Assembly: GCA_021204635.1 (NCBI GenBank)
Contig: JAJPZB010000113.1
Span: 1 to 6,876, forward strand
Direction: 5' to 3'
DNA length: 6,876 nucleotides
DNA from: Opitutia bacterium
Lineage (GTDB): Bacteria > Verrucomicrobiota > Verrucomicrobiia > Opitutales > UBA953
Shown: piece by piece, positions 1 to 6,430 of the stretch
Layout of the letters: every line of letters starts with the position of its first letter
Numbering within the stretch: the stretch's first letter is position 1
Notes under the pieces: model-generated
Seen by the model: only the letters and a program-made list of their open reading frames with translations
Databases searched by the model: none
Told to the model about the DNA's origin: nothing
Position numbers and translations under genes: made by a program

Positions 1-1873
1 GGGACTCGGTTGTCGCGGGTTGGTGGTGGTCGGGGGCATTGGCGGGCGCCTCGGTGGCGGGTTTTGCCTCGGTGGTGGCAACCGTGTCTGTTGCCGCCTC
101 CGCCTCGGTGGCGGGCTCCGGGCTTTCTTCCGGCGCGGCAGAGAGCGAGCCGATGACCTTTATCATGGGCGCGGGCGCGGCGGGAACGACGTCTGCGATT
201 TTGTCCTCAAAGCCTTCTTCCGTCTTTATTTCGGGGCGCTCAATCGGTTGCTCCGATTTTGCCGCAGCCCTTGCCTGCGCCTCGGAGATCACCGGCTGCA
301 CGTAGAGTTTCCCGTCCGACATCTCGGTGACATAGCCTTCGTTCACGAGCCAGCGCGTCGTGCCGACGAGTTCCTTTGCCTGAAATTCTTCTGCGAGGCT
401 CAGCGTTTTTTCCGCCGGCGGGTTGGTGGCGGCGTCCGGGTTGGTGGTGGCACCTGGGTTGGTGGTGGCATCCGCCTTTGCCGCCGCCTCCTTTGTGGCG
501 GCGTCCGGCTTGGTGGCGGGCTTCGGCTCTATGCCGAGCATTTTTGCGGGCAGGTCCGCGAGCAACGTGCCCGGATTCTTTTCGAGAAAATCAAAAATCC
601 GCTGAATCGTGTCGGAGAAAACAGATCCCTGCGTGCGAGATTTTCTCTTAACTCCGCAGACGAGGGTGATCTTGCTCTGCCTCTGCCTGTAAAGCGAAAA
701 GCCGAGTTGGCGAAGTTTCCCGCGCAGGTTGTTCGCCGTGTTGAGCGGAAATTTTTGCTGGAATTGCACCTCGCGCAAAATCGCGGAGCGGAGCGGCCCC
801 ATCGGCATCGGCTCCACGAGCGTCCCCAAAAAGCGCGCCGACGGAGTTTCCTTGACAACCTGTTCCTTCCGGTTTGTTGCGAGAAAATTCTTCACGGCGC
901 TCTCGCTCTCCAAATATTCCGGCTCGCTCTCGGCGCGGTCTTTGATGACGTAGCGCGTGACCTTTTTCTTTTTCTCAAGCCACGCGTTTATCGCCTCGGG
1001 GTCTTTCACGGTCTCGATTCGCGAGGTGAATTTTTCAAACGACATGCGCGGGAAATTTGCAGCATGGTGGTCGCGCAAAATCTGCTGATACGCGTGGTAA
1101 TTCGGCGGCGCGAGAAGCTCGCCCGTGAATCCGCATTTCGCGATCATCGTGAAATTGCCCTTCGGCGGGTCGAGCTCGACTTCTTCCACCGTGAAAAATT
1201 TGTCGATGTGATTTTTGAAAACGTACGCTACGGCGTCGCTCTCGTTGAGAAACGGCATCCCGTCCGGAACGCTGACAAAGAAAGGCGCGGCGGGCTTGTC
1301 CAACGGTAGCGGATTGCCGGCTTTGTCCTTCTTGTGTGGTTGCGAAATGACGACGACAAAGCGCTCCGGCTTTTCCAAAATTATCCTCGCGAGATCGAAG
1401 AGCACATAGGTTCTCGCCGAGTTTTTCACCGCCTTCGCGAGAACGGCGAAGCGCTTGTTTTCGGGATAAATCGCGATGTCCGCAACAGGCGGGAACGAGA
1501 ACTTGGGCTCGAATGCCGGCTCTCCGCCGGCGCGGCGGGAATCTCCCTTGGAATCGCGTTGTCCGTGGCGACGGTCGCGGCGATTGCGCTCCCTGCCTCT
1601 GTCGTTGTCGCGCTCCCGCGAGAATGCTTTCGGGGAATCGCCTTTGTCGGATTTTTTTTGAAAATTTTCGCGGTTGCGGTCTCGCATTTTTCCGCGCGGT
1701 CGTGCGTCTCTGTCGCGGCGTGAATCGCGACGCTCGTCGTTGCCGCTTGCGCGTTCCAACGAGATTTTTTTTGCTCCGTCGCTTGCCCAATCGGGGTTGA
1801 AGTCGAGTGCTGAGAGCGAGCTTAAATCGACCTCTTCTGGGGAACCGGGGGCATCTTTCTTTTCGTCATTCAT
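1..1873 (-). CDS. Uncharacterised protein with Arg/Asp-rich N-terminus and repeat-bearing linker (3' end outside window)
   Basis: An uninterrupted minus-strand frame runs from ATG at 1873-1871 to the window edge: 624 codons without a stop. Visible parts: an acidic start (1-40, with DLSSLSALDFNPDW); an Arg/Asp/Gly-rich, probably disordered stretch (about 42-118); a compact globular-looking region (about 125-310) with FAVLAKAVKNSARTYVLFDL, CGFTGELLAPPNYHAYQQ and a Lys-rich KKKKVTRYVIK; a second folded block (about 340-450); an Ala/Thr/Asn/Pro repeat linker (about 450-488); a short folded block (490-530, LVGTTRWLVNEGYVTEMSDG); and an Ala/Pro/Glu/Thr tail from about 560 onward. No catalytic motif, signal peptide or membrane segment is seen. 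I recall similar N-termini in uncharacterised Opitutales proteins (unverified). The basic disordered stretch would fit nucleic-acid binding, but that is a guess. No clear ribosome binding site precedes the ATG. The gene is divergent from proS and lies downstream of a same-strand tRNA gene. Long frames on the opposite strand are composition shadows. Confidence 0.85.
   Translation of the reverse strand, partial: MNDEKKDAPGSPEEVDLSSLSALDFNPDWASDGAKKISLERASGNDERRDSRRDRDARPRGKMRDRNRENFQKKSDKGDSPKAFSRERDNDRGRERNRRDRRHGQRDSKGDSRRAGGEPAFEPKFSFPPVADIAIYPENKRFAVLAKAVKNSARTYVLFDLARIILEKPERFVVVISQPHKKDKAGNPLPLDKPAAPFFVSVPDGMPFLNESDAVAYVFKNHIDKFFTVEEVELDPPKGNFTMIAKCGFTGELLAPPNYHAYQQILRDHHAANFPRMSFEKFTSRIETVKDPEAINAWLEKKKKVTRYVIKDRAESEPEYLESESAVKNFLATNRKEQVVKETPSARFLGTLVEPMPMGPLRSAILREVQFQQKFPLNTANNLRGKLRQLGFSLYRQRQSKITLVCGVKRKSRTQGSVFSDTIQRIFDFLEKNPGTLLADLPAKMLGIEPKPATKPDAATKEAAAKADATTNPGATTNPDAATNPPAEKTLSLAEEFQAKELVGTTRWLVNEGYVTEMSDGKLYVQPVISEAQARAAAKSEQPIERPEIKTEEGFEDKIADVVPAAPAPMIKVIGSLSAAPEESPEPATEAEAATDTVATTEAKPATEAPANAPDHHQPATTES
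17..29 (+). repeat. Single repeat core in the tail of the first gene, read in another frame
   Basis: GGGTTGGTGGTGG on the plus strand. On the coding strand it is translated as DHHQP, a different frame from the TTNP reading at 416-469. The shared feature is therefore the DNA word, not the peptide. Confidence 0.85.
416..469 (-). repeat. Three in-frame 18-bp repeats inside the first gene
   Basis: Three consecutive 18-bp units (452-469, 434-451, 416-433) translate as ATTNPG, ATTNPD and AATNPP (residues 469-486 of the 1873-starting gene). The DNA core is CACCACCAACCC on the coding strand, with CGCCACCAACCC in the third unit. More degenerate units extend to about 520 and encode ATKPDA and ATKEAA. 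The same core occurs in non-coding DNA elsewhere in this window. Confidence 0.9.
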
Positions 1874-1921
1874 ACTTCTTGGACAGGGCAGTCAGAGTTT
1901 TTTGATAGGGTTACGTGCACA

Positions 1922-1950
1922 ATTAGAAACTCCCGACAAAATGCGCGCAA
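1922..1950 (-). promoter_or_regulatory. Possible sigma-70-type promoter for the first gene
   Basis: On the minus strand, TCTAAT (1927-1922, five of six matches to the -10 consensus) lies 17 bases after TTGCGC (1950-1945, only the TTG matches the -35 consensus). It would start transcription about 40 bases before the ATG at 1873. The gene could instead be read through from the tRNA just upstream. No experimental support. Confidence 0.3.
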
Positions 1951-1974
1951 GACTGAAACGCGGGCGGGGAAAAG

Positions 1975-2049
1975 TGGTGCTCCCGCCGAGATTCGAACTC
2001 GGATCGCCGGCTTCGGAGGCCAGAATTCTATCCATTGAAATACGGGAGC
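1975..2049 (-). tRNA. tRNA-Arg, anticodon CCG, CCA end encoded
   Basis: The minus strand folds as a complete cloverleaf. The acceptor stem pairs GCTCCCG with CGGGAGC (2049-2043 with 1985-1979). The D arm is TTTC/GAAT with loop AATGGATA; three pairs form and the outer one is a T-T mismatch. The anticodon stem is CTGGC/GCCGG, with loop CTCCGAA giving anticodon CCG at 2016-2014. The variable loop has four bases. The T arm pairs CCGAG with CTCGG around TTCGAAT. Discriminator A is at 1978 and a genomic CCA occupies 1977-1975. It decodes the arginine codon CGG. The weak AT-rich D stem is the only oddity. A TTGACG at 2099-2094 could be a -35 element, but no good -10 follows it. Confidence 0.95.
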
Positions 2050-2173
2050 AGGCGGCGAAAGTCGGGGGAAAGGAAATGCCGGAAGGCGCGTTGCGTCAAC
2101 GGGAAATTCCGTTTTCGCGGCAACGGCGCGGCTTCGTCGCGGACGCATTTTTTTGAATTTTGCATTTGCGCAC

Positions 2174-2180
2174 GGAGGTG
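2174..2180 (+). promoter_or_regulatory. Strong Shine-Dalgarno-like sequence upstream of proS, not matched to the ATG
   Basis: GGAGGTG is the best ribosome-binding-like sequence seen upstream of any gene here, yet it lies 30 bases before the likely proS ATG (2211). At a normal distance, the in-frame codon at 2187 is ATT, a very rare start codon. The match may be chance, or may mark a start that adds eight residues. Confidence 0.3.
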
Positions 2181-2210
2181 TTTAGCATTCGCCAACTCTT
2201 TTTCCGAAAT

Positions 2211-3740
2211 ATGGCAAAGGTAGCAAAAAGCGCAATTTCGCCGCGTCGCGACGAGGATTATCCCGAGTGGTATCAGCAGGTGGTCAAGGCGGCAGATCTC
2301 GCCGAAAATTCGCCCGTGCGCGGGTGCATGGTGATAAAGCCCTGGGGCTATGCGCTTTGGGAAAATATTCGCGACGGACTCGACGTCATGTTCAAGGCAA
2401 CGGGCCACGTCAACGCCTATTTTCCGCTTTTCATCCCGAAGAGCTACATCGAGAAAGAAGCCGAGCACGTGGAGGGATTCGCGAAGGAATGCGCCGTCGT
2501 CACGCACTCGCGCTTGGAGGCAGATCCGGCGACCGGCAAACTCGTGCCCGCCGGCGCTCTCGACGAGCCGCTCATCGTCCGCCCGACCTCGGAGACCATC
2601 ATCGGCGCGACATATTCCAAGTGGGTGCAGAGCTATCGTGATTTGCCGATTCTCGTCAATCAGTGGGCAAACGTGGTGCGCTGGGAAATGCGCACGCGGC
2701 TGTTCCTGCGCACGGCGGAATTCCTTTGGCAGGAAGGCCACACTGTCCACGCCACCGCAGAAGAGGCGCAGGCGGAGACGCGCAGGATGCTTGATGTTTA
2801 CGCAGATTTCGCTGAAAATTTCATGGCAATGCCCGTCATTCGCGGCAGAAAAACGGATTCCGAGCGCTTCCCGGGCGCAATCGAAACGCTCTGCATCGAA
2901 GCGATGATGCAGGACAGAAAGGCGTTGCAGGCGGGAACGTCGCACTTCCTCGGGCAAAATTTCGCAAAGAGTTGCGACATCAAATTCCAAGACGAGGCGG
3001 GGCAACTCCAATACGCGTGGACGACGTCGTGGGGCGTTTCCACGCGCCTCATAGGCGGAATGATAATGACGCACTCCGACGACGACGGCTTCGTGGCGCC
3101 GCCGAGGCTCGCGCCGCAACACATCGCCATTTTGCCGATTTATCGCGACCCCGCCACGCGCGGCGACGTGCTCGCGTATTGCGAATCTCTCAAGCAGGAA
3201 ATTTCCGACCAAACCTATTGCGGCAGAAAAATTCTCGCGACAATCGACGACCGCGATTTGCGCGGCGGCGAGAAAACCTGGGGCTGGGTGAAAAAAGGCG
3301 TGCCGCTACGCGTCGAAGTCGGGTCTCGCGACATTGCGGAAAACAAGGTGTTTGTCGGTCGCCGCGACAGTGGCGAAAAGGCATCTGTCGCCCGCGCGGA
3401 GTTCGTCGCGACGCTCCCGCAAAAATTGCAGGAAATTCAGGACAATTTGCTCGCCCGCGCGAAGAAATTCCGCGCCGAGAACATGCGGGAAATCAATTCC
3501 AAGGAAGAGTTCTACGAATTTTTCACGCCGAAAAACAGGGAAAAACCGGAGATCCACGGCGGCTTCGCGCTTTGCCACTGGAACGGCTCGGCAGAGGTCG
3601 AGGCGCAGATAAAAAAAGACTTGAATGTCACAATCCGCTGCATTCCGCTCGACGACAATGCCTTCCCGCCCGAGCCCGGCACTTGCCCGTTCTCGGGCGA
3701 GCCCTCGGCACGGCGAGTGATTTTCGCAAAATCGTATTGA
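2211..3740 (+). CDS. proS: Prolyl-tRNA synthetase, type 3 (archaeal/eukaryote-like)
   Basis: Charges tRNA-Pro with proline in the cytoplasm, using ATP (class II aminoacyl-tRNA synthetase, EC 6.1.1.15). From ATG 2211 the protein has 509 residues, normal for the short type that lacks the bacterial editing insertion. Seen: the N-terminal YPEWYQQVVKAADLAENSPVRGCMVI (17-42), RPTSETI (124-130), motif 2 around RWEMRTRLFLRTAEFLWQEG (157-176), motif 3 GVSTRLIGGMIMTHSDDDG (275-293), an anticodon-binding domain (about 303-405), and a C-terminal domain (about 435-509) ending in the Ser-Tyr terminus typical of this type. Only three cysteines (455, 477, 492) remain in that domain, with Ser at 495 where a fourth metal ligand might be expected, so zinc binding may be lost. 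ATG 2211 is chosen because homology begins shortly after it. An in-frame TTG (2160) and ATT (2187) lie upstream. No good ribosome binding site sits at the ATG. Confidence 0.96.
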   Translation: MAKVAKSAISPRRDEDYPEWYQQVVKAADLAENSPVRGCMVIKPWGYALWENIRDGLDVMFKATGHVNAYFPLFIPKSYIEKEAEHVEGFAKECAVVTHSRLEADPATGKLVPAGALDEPLIVRPTSETIIGATYSKWVQSYRDLPILVNQWANVVRWEMRTRLFLRTAEFLWQEGHTVHATAEEAQAETRRMLDVYADFAENFMAMPVIRGRKTDSERFPGAIETLCIEAMMQDRKALQAGTSHFLGQNFAKSCDIKFQDEAGQLQYAWTTSWGVSTRLIGGMIMTHSDDDGFVAPPRLAPQHIAILPIYRDPATRGDVLAYCESLKQEISDQTYCGRKILATIDDRDLRGGEKTWGWVKKGVPLRVEVGSRDIAENKVFVGRRDSGEKASVARAEFVATLPQKLQEIQDNLLARAKKFRAENMREINSKEEFYEFFTPKNREKPEIHGGFALCHWNGSAEVEAQIKKDLNVTIRCIPLDDNAFPPEPGTCPFSGEPSARRVIFAKSY

Positions 3741-3763
3741 CATTCGCCACAACAGACCCGGAG

Positions 3764-3826
3764 CTCACCACCAACCCGGTTCTCACCACCAACCCAAATC
3801 TCACCACCAACCCGCCACCACCAAGG
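3764..3826 (+). repeat. 18-bp tandem repeat array between proS and the kinase gene
   Basis: CACCACCAACCC occurs at 3766, 3784 and 3802, exactly 18 bp apart and each preceded by CT. The six bases between cores vary. A partial fourth copy (CACCACCAAGG) starts at 3816. The array fills most of the 109-base gap between the proS stop (3740) and the next start (3850). No terminator or promoter was recognised in this gap. Confidence 0.92.
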
Positions 3827-3849
3827 CAAACGCAAATCTTTTCACGACA

Positions 3850-4575
3850 ATGAGCAACACGCAGTTCAAAGAAACAGACGAAAACAACCCGAAGGCGATC
3901 GCGCTTTTCGACAAAATCTGGGCGGCGCTCGAAGCCGAACTCGGCGCGGCGTCGCTGACATTCCCGCGGGAAATCTTTTGGCTCAACGGCGCACCGGGCG
4001 CAGGAAAAGGCACGCACACAGGCACAATCATCGAAGTGCTGGGGCTGAAAACGCAGGCAATCGTCATGAGCGATTTGCTGAAAACGCCCGAGATGGAGGC
4101 GATAAAAGCAACGGGAAAACTCATCGACGACGAGACCGTCATCGGAATGCTTTTCCGCACGCTGACAAAGCCCGAATACCGCGACGGCGTTGTCGTGGAC
4201 GGATTTCCGCGCACCGCGGGGCAGGTCGCGTGCCTCAAGCTCTTGGCAAAAAAACTCGGCGAACTCGCCGCCACCAACCCCGCGAAATTTTTCCCGCCTA
4301 AATTCGCAATTTTGATGCTCTACGTGACGGAGGAAGAATCCGTAAATCGCCAGCTCAAACGCGGACGCGAGATGAAAGAAGCCGGCTTGCCCGTGCGCGA
4401 AACCGACATCGACCCCGAGAAAACGCGCGTCCGCTATCAGGTTTTTGCAACGACGACGCTCGAGCCCCTGCAATCGCTCGCAGGCGTGTTCCCCTATGTG
4501 CAAATCGGAAGCCTCGGCTCGATTCCCGAGACGCGCGAGAACATTCGCAAAAATCTCGGCGCGCTGAAACGCTGA
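3850..4575 (+). CDS. Adenylate-kinase-like nucleoside monophosphate kinase
   Basis: Probably transfers phosphate from ATP to a nucleoside monophosphate in the cytoplasm. Of 241 residues, the first 38 or so form an extra N-terminal helix-rich segment absent from standard adenylate kinase. Seen: the P-loop GAPGAGKGT (47-55), a shortened NMP-binding region SDLLKTPEMEA...GKLIDDETVIGM (74-100), the DGFPRT motif (117-122, with the AMP-binding Arg), a strand FAILMLYV (152-159) followed by RQLKRGR (167-173), and Arg183 and Arg195 in places that fit the two lid arginines. The loop between LL and GKL is about nine residues shorter than in E. coli Adk, and its Arg36 equivalent is Lys78, so the substrate may not be AMP. 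A repeat core lies within it (residues 140-144, AATNP). The ATG has no obvious ribosome binding site. It lies 16 bases before hisF, probably in the same transcript. The family call is firm; the exact substrate is open. Confidence 0.88.
   Translation: MSNTQFKETDENNPKAIALFDKIWAALEAELGAASLTFPREIFWLNGAPGAGKGTHTGTIIEVLGLKTQAIVMSDLLKTPEMEAIKATGKLIDDETVIGMLFRTLTKPEYRDGVVVDGFPRTAGQVACLKLLAKKLGELAATNPAKFFPPKFAILMLYVTEEESVNRQLKRGREMKEAGLPVRETDIDPEKTRVRYQVFATTTLEPLQSLAGVFPYVQIGSLGSIPETRENIRKNLGALKR
4269..4280 (+). repeat. Single repeat core inside the kinase gene
   Basis: CGCCACCAACCC, one base from the dispersed core, encodes part of AATNP between a Lys/Leu-rich helix and the strand FAILMLYV. This is a likely surface loop, where a short insertion would be tolerated. 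It may also be chance. Confidence 0.5.
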
Positions 4576-4591
4576 TTCTTCGGGGCGCGAA

Positions 4592-5356
4592 ATGCTCGCC
4601 GTCAGGATAATTCCGTGCCTCGATGTGAAGGCGGGACGCGTCGTCAAGGGCGTCCAATTTGAATCGTTGCGCGACGCCGGAGACCCCGTCGATTGCGCCC
4701 GCGCATATGAAAAGCAGGGCGCAGACGAGCTCGTTTTTCTCGACATCACTGCGTCGTCGGACGGCAGAAATATCATGCGCGACGTCGTGGAGCGCACTGC
4801 GGAGCAGGTTTTCATGCCGCTCACGGTCGGCGGCGGGCTGCGCTCTGTGGAGGACATTCGCTCCATGCTCAACGCCGGCGCCGACAAGGTTTCGCTCAAT
4901 ACGTCGGCGATTTCAAATCCGAAGCTCGTTTTCGATTCCGCGCAAAAATTTGGCAGCCAATGCATCGTCGTGGCGATCGACGCGCGGCGGGAGACCGGCA
5001 GGGCAGACGCGTGGCAGGTCTATTCCCACGGAGGCCGCGAGCCGTGCGGCATTGACGCCGTCGAGTGGGCGAAAAAAGTTGCAGAGCTCGGCGCGGGCGA
5101 AATTCTTCTCACGAGCATGGATTGCGACGGCGAGAAATCCGGATTTGACTTGGAACTCACGCGGCGCGTAAGCGAATCCGTCGGCATTCCCGTCATCGCC
5201 TCGGGCGGCGCGGGGACGCTGCAAGATCTCGTCGATGGCGTGAAAATCGGGAAGGCAAGTGCCGTTCTCGCGGCGTCGATTTTCCACTTCGGGACATACT
5301 CCATCGCCGAGGCAAAATCCGCGATGCGCGAAGCCGGAATTTGCGTCCGGCTCTGA
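4592..5356 (+). CDS. hisF: Imidazole glycerol phosphate synthase, cyclase subunit HisF
   Basis: Cyclises PRFAR with ammonia from the HisH glutaminase, giving imidazole glycerol phosphate for histidine and AICAR for purine synthesis. The 254 residues form a complete (beta/alpha)8 barrel of normal length. Seen: RIIPCLDVKAGRVVKG (5-20) with catalytic Asp11 and Lys19, LDITASSDGR (50-59), the phosphate loop TVGGGLRS (78-85), DKVSLNTSAI (98-107), catalytic Asp130 in VVAIDARR, LLTSMDCDGEKSGFD (172-186), and the second phosphate loop VIASGGAGT (201-209). The start fits family N-termini (MLAVRIIPCLD). No hisH or other his gene is in the window, so the partner must be encoded elsewhere. It lies 16 bases after the kinase gene and 21 before the dehydrogenase, which suggests one transcript. 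No clear Shine-Dalgarno sequence is present. Confidence 0.98.
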   Translation: MLAVRIIPCLDVKAGRVVKGVQFESLRDAGDPVDCARAYEKQGADELVFLDITASSDGRNIMRDVVERTAEQVFMPLTVGGGLRSVEDIRSMLNAGADKVSLNTSAISNPKLVFDSAQKFGSQCIVVAIDARRETGRADAWQVYSHGGREPCGIDAVEWAKKVAELGAGEILLTSMDCDGEKSGFDLELTRRVSESVGIPVIASGGAGTLQDLVDGVKIGKASAVLAASIFHFGTYSIAEAKSAMREAGICVRL

Positions 5357-5377
5357 TTCGTGCATCATGCCGCACGC

Positions 5378-6172
5378 ATGAAATTTTTGATTACGGGAGC
5401 GAGCGGCGGGATAGGGCGCGAGATCGCCATCGTTCTCGCGGAAAAAAATCGCGGTTGCGAGCTCGTGCTCTGCGCGAGAAATGGCGAGGCGCTCGCGGCA
5501 TTGTCGCGAGAGTTAGAGGCGAAATTTGGCGCGCGCTGCACGGTGTTCGCGCTCGATTTGTCGCGGGAAGAAAATTGCCGCGAGCTCTACGCGAAAACAA
5601 AAAATTCCGGCATAGACGCCGTCGTGAACAACGCCGGATTCGGCGTCTTCGGCGAGTTTGCAGACACCGCCACCGACGCCGAGCTGAATATGCTCGACCT
5701 CAATGTGCGCGCACTCCAAATGCTGACAAAATTTTTCCTGCGCGAGTTTCTCGCCCGCGACACCAAGGCCTACATTTTGAATGTTTCCTCAATGGCAGGA
5801 TTTTTCGCCGGTCCGCGATTTTCCACATACTACGCGTCGAAAAACTATGTCACGCGCCTGACGGAAGGCATTCGCGAGGAACTGCGCCGGAAGCGCTCGC
5901 AGGTGTCGATCTCGCTGCTTTGCCCGGGGCCGGTTCGCACAGGATTTGGCGAGCGCGCCGGAGTTTCTTTCTGGCTTGCGGGGACGCCGGTGCGCGCCGT
6001 CGCAGAAGCCGCCGTCAAAGGAATGTTCGCGGGGAAACTCTACATCGTGCCCGGGATTTCAAATAAAATCCTGCGCGCCCTCGGCGCAATCGTCCCCTCG
6101 TGGATCGCCGCGCGCATCGCATTCTCCCTGCAAAACGGCAGAGTCGCCACCAAGACCGCAACAAAGAATTAG
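5378..6172 (+). CDS. Short-chain dehydrogenase/reductase (SDR), classical type
   Basis: An NAD(P)-dependent oxidoreductase of unknown substrate. The 264 residues carry the classical SDR layout: cofactor loop TGASGGIG (6-13), LCARN (31-35; an Arg after the second strand, favouring NADP), ALDL (58-61) for adenine contact, NNAG (84-87), Asn109, Ser138 in NVSSMAG, the catalytic pair Tyr151 and Lys155 in YYASK, and PGPVRTGF (183-190) after the active site. The C-terminal part (about 225-252, SNKILRALGAIVPSWIAARIAF) is amphipathic to hydrophobic, as in SDRs related to DltE/YqjQ, and could contact membrane or lipid; this is inferred. The ATG at 5378 is chosen because the Rossmann strand starts immediately (MKFLITGASG). 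An in-frame GTG at 5360 would add six residues and leave only three bases after hisF. The last residues (ATKTATKN) resemble the repeat-derived peptides of the first gene. Confidence 0.94.
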   Translation: MKFLITGASGGIGREIAIVLAEKNRGCELVLCARNGEALAALSRELEAKFGARCTVFALDLSREENCRELYAKTKNSGIDAVVNNAGFGVFGEFADTATDAELNMLDLNVRALQMLTKFFLREFLARDTKAYILNVSSMAGFFAGPRFSTYYASKNYVTRLTEGIREELRRKRSQVSISLLCPGPVRTGFGERAGVSFWLAGTPVRAVAEAAVKGMFAGKLYIVPGISNKILRALGAIVPSWIAARIAFSLQNGRVATKTATKN

Positions 6173-6182
6173 CTCCGCCCCT

Positions 6183-6216
6183 CCACCAACCCGCGCGTTA
6201 GTTGCAGGGTTGGTGG
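6183..6216 (+). terminator. Ten-bp hairpin just after the SDR stop, formed by two opposed repeat cores
   Basis: CCACCAACCC (6183-6192) pairs perfectly with GGGTTGGTGG (6207-6216) around a 14-base loop, beginning 11 bases after the SDR stop codon. It could end transcription of the proS-to-SDR cluster, but no T-run follows, so it does not look like a standard intrinsic terminator. It may simply be two repeat copies in head-to-head orientation. Confidence 0.3.
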
Positions 6217-6381
6217 TGAGGTTGTGGCGAAGGGTTGGTGGTGGAGGTTGGGTTGGTGGTGAGAATGGGTTGGTGGTGGCGGCAGACTGCCACGATGGTT
6301 GTCACACGGATTTGTTCGGGACTAACGTCCCTCACGGCTTTGTGGCGGGGAATTGGGTTGGTGGTGGTTGGGTTAGTGGCG
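6207..6381 (+). repeat. G-rich repeat array downstream of the SDR gene
   Basis: GGGTTGGTGGTG occurs at 6207, 6232, 6250, 6267 and 6355, and a variant GGGTTAGTGGCG at 6370. Spacings of 25, 18 and 17 bp show the same basic period as elsewhere, but less regular. No credible coding sequence overlaps: the frames here translate to low-complexity Val/Gly/Trp runs. Small inverted repeats (GGCAG-A-CTGCC at 6281-6291 and the 6318-6331 hairpin) interrupt the array. Confidence 0.9.
6318..6331 (-). other. Short hairpin GGGAC-GTTA-GTCCC
   Basis: A perfect five-bp stem with a four-base loop. Read on the minus strand the loop is GTTA and the stem is preceded by GTGA; the hairpins at 6457-6470 and 6658-6671 on the plus strand have the same GTTA loop with a different stem. 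It looks like a member of the same hairpin family in opposite orientation. Confidence 0.6.
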
Positions 6382-6411
6382 AAGATTGGTGGCGAGAGGT
6401 TTGAAAATCAT

Positions 6412-6430
6412 TCGCGCACGTAGTGCGCGA
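6412..6430 (+). other. Eight-bp hairpin with GTA loop at the head of the tandem units
   Basis: TCGCGCAC and GTGCGCGA form a perfect stem around GTA. It ends where the first 200-bp unit begins and takes the place of the CGTA that precedes the second and third units. No T-run follows. Confidence 0.65.

Noticed and set aside
20..1309. Long plus-strand open frame (429 codons) antisense to the first gene
   Set aside because: Its translation is Arg/Gly/Val-rich low complexity with no recognisable motif. The minus-strand frame covers the same DNA with plausible folded segments, and the antisense frame is explained by GC-rich codon third positions.
2071..2099. Promoter for the tRNA gene (TTGACG with TTTCCT 17 bases on, minus strand)
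   Set aside because: The -35-like part is good, but TTTCCT is a poor -10 match, so it is too weak to list as a feature.
2028..3212. 394-codon minus-strand frame opposite proS
   Set aside because: It also runs through the tRNA gene and lies opposite a clear proS. The protein is His/Arg/Cys-rich without motifs, which is typical of an antisense shadow.
3671..3716. Hairpins in the last codons of proS as a terminator
   Set aside because: Several GC-rich inverted repeats are possible, but they lie in conserved coding sequence and no T-run follows them.
3628..4965. 445-codon minus-strand frame spanning the end of proS, the kinase and hisF
   Set aside because: It covers three well-supported genes on the other strand and the repeat array; no family features are visible.
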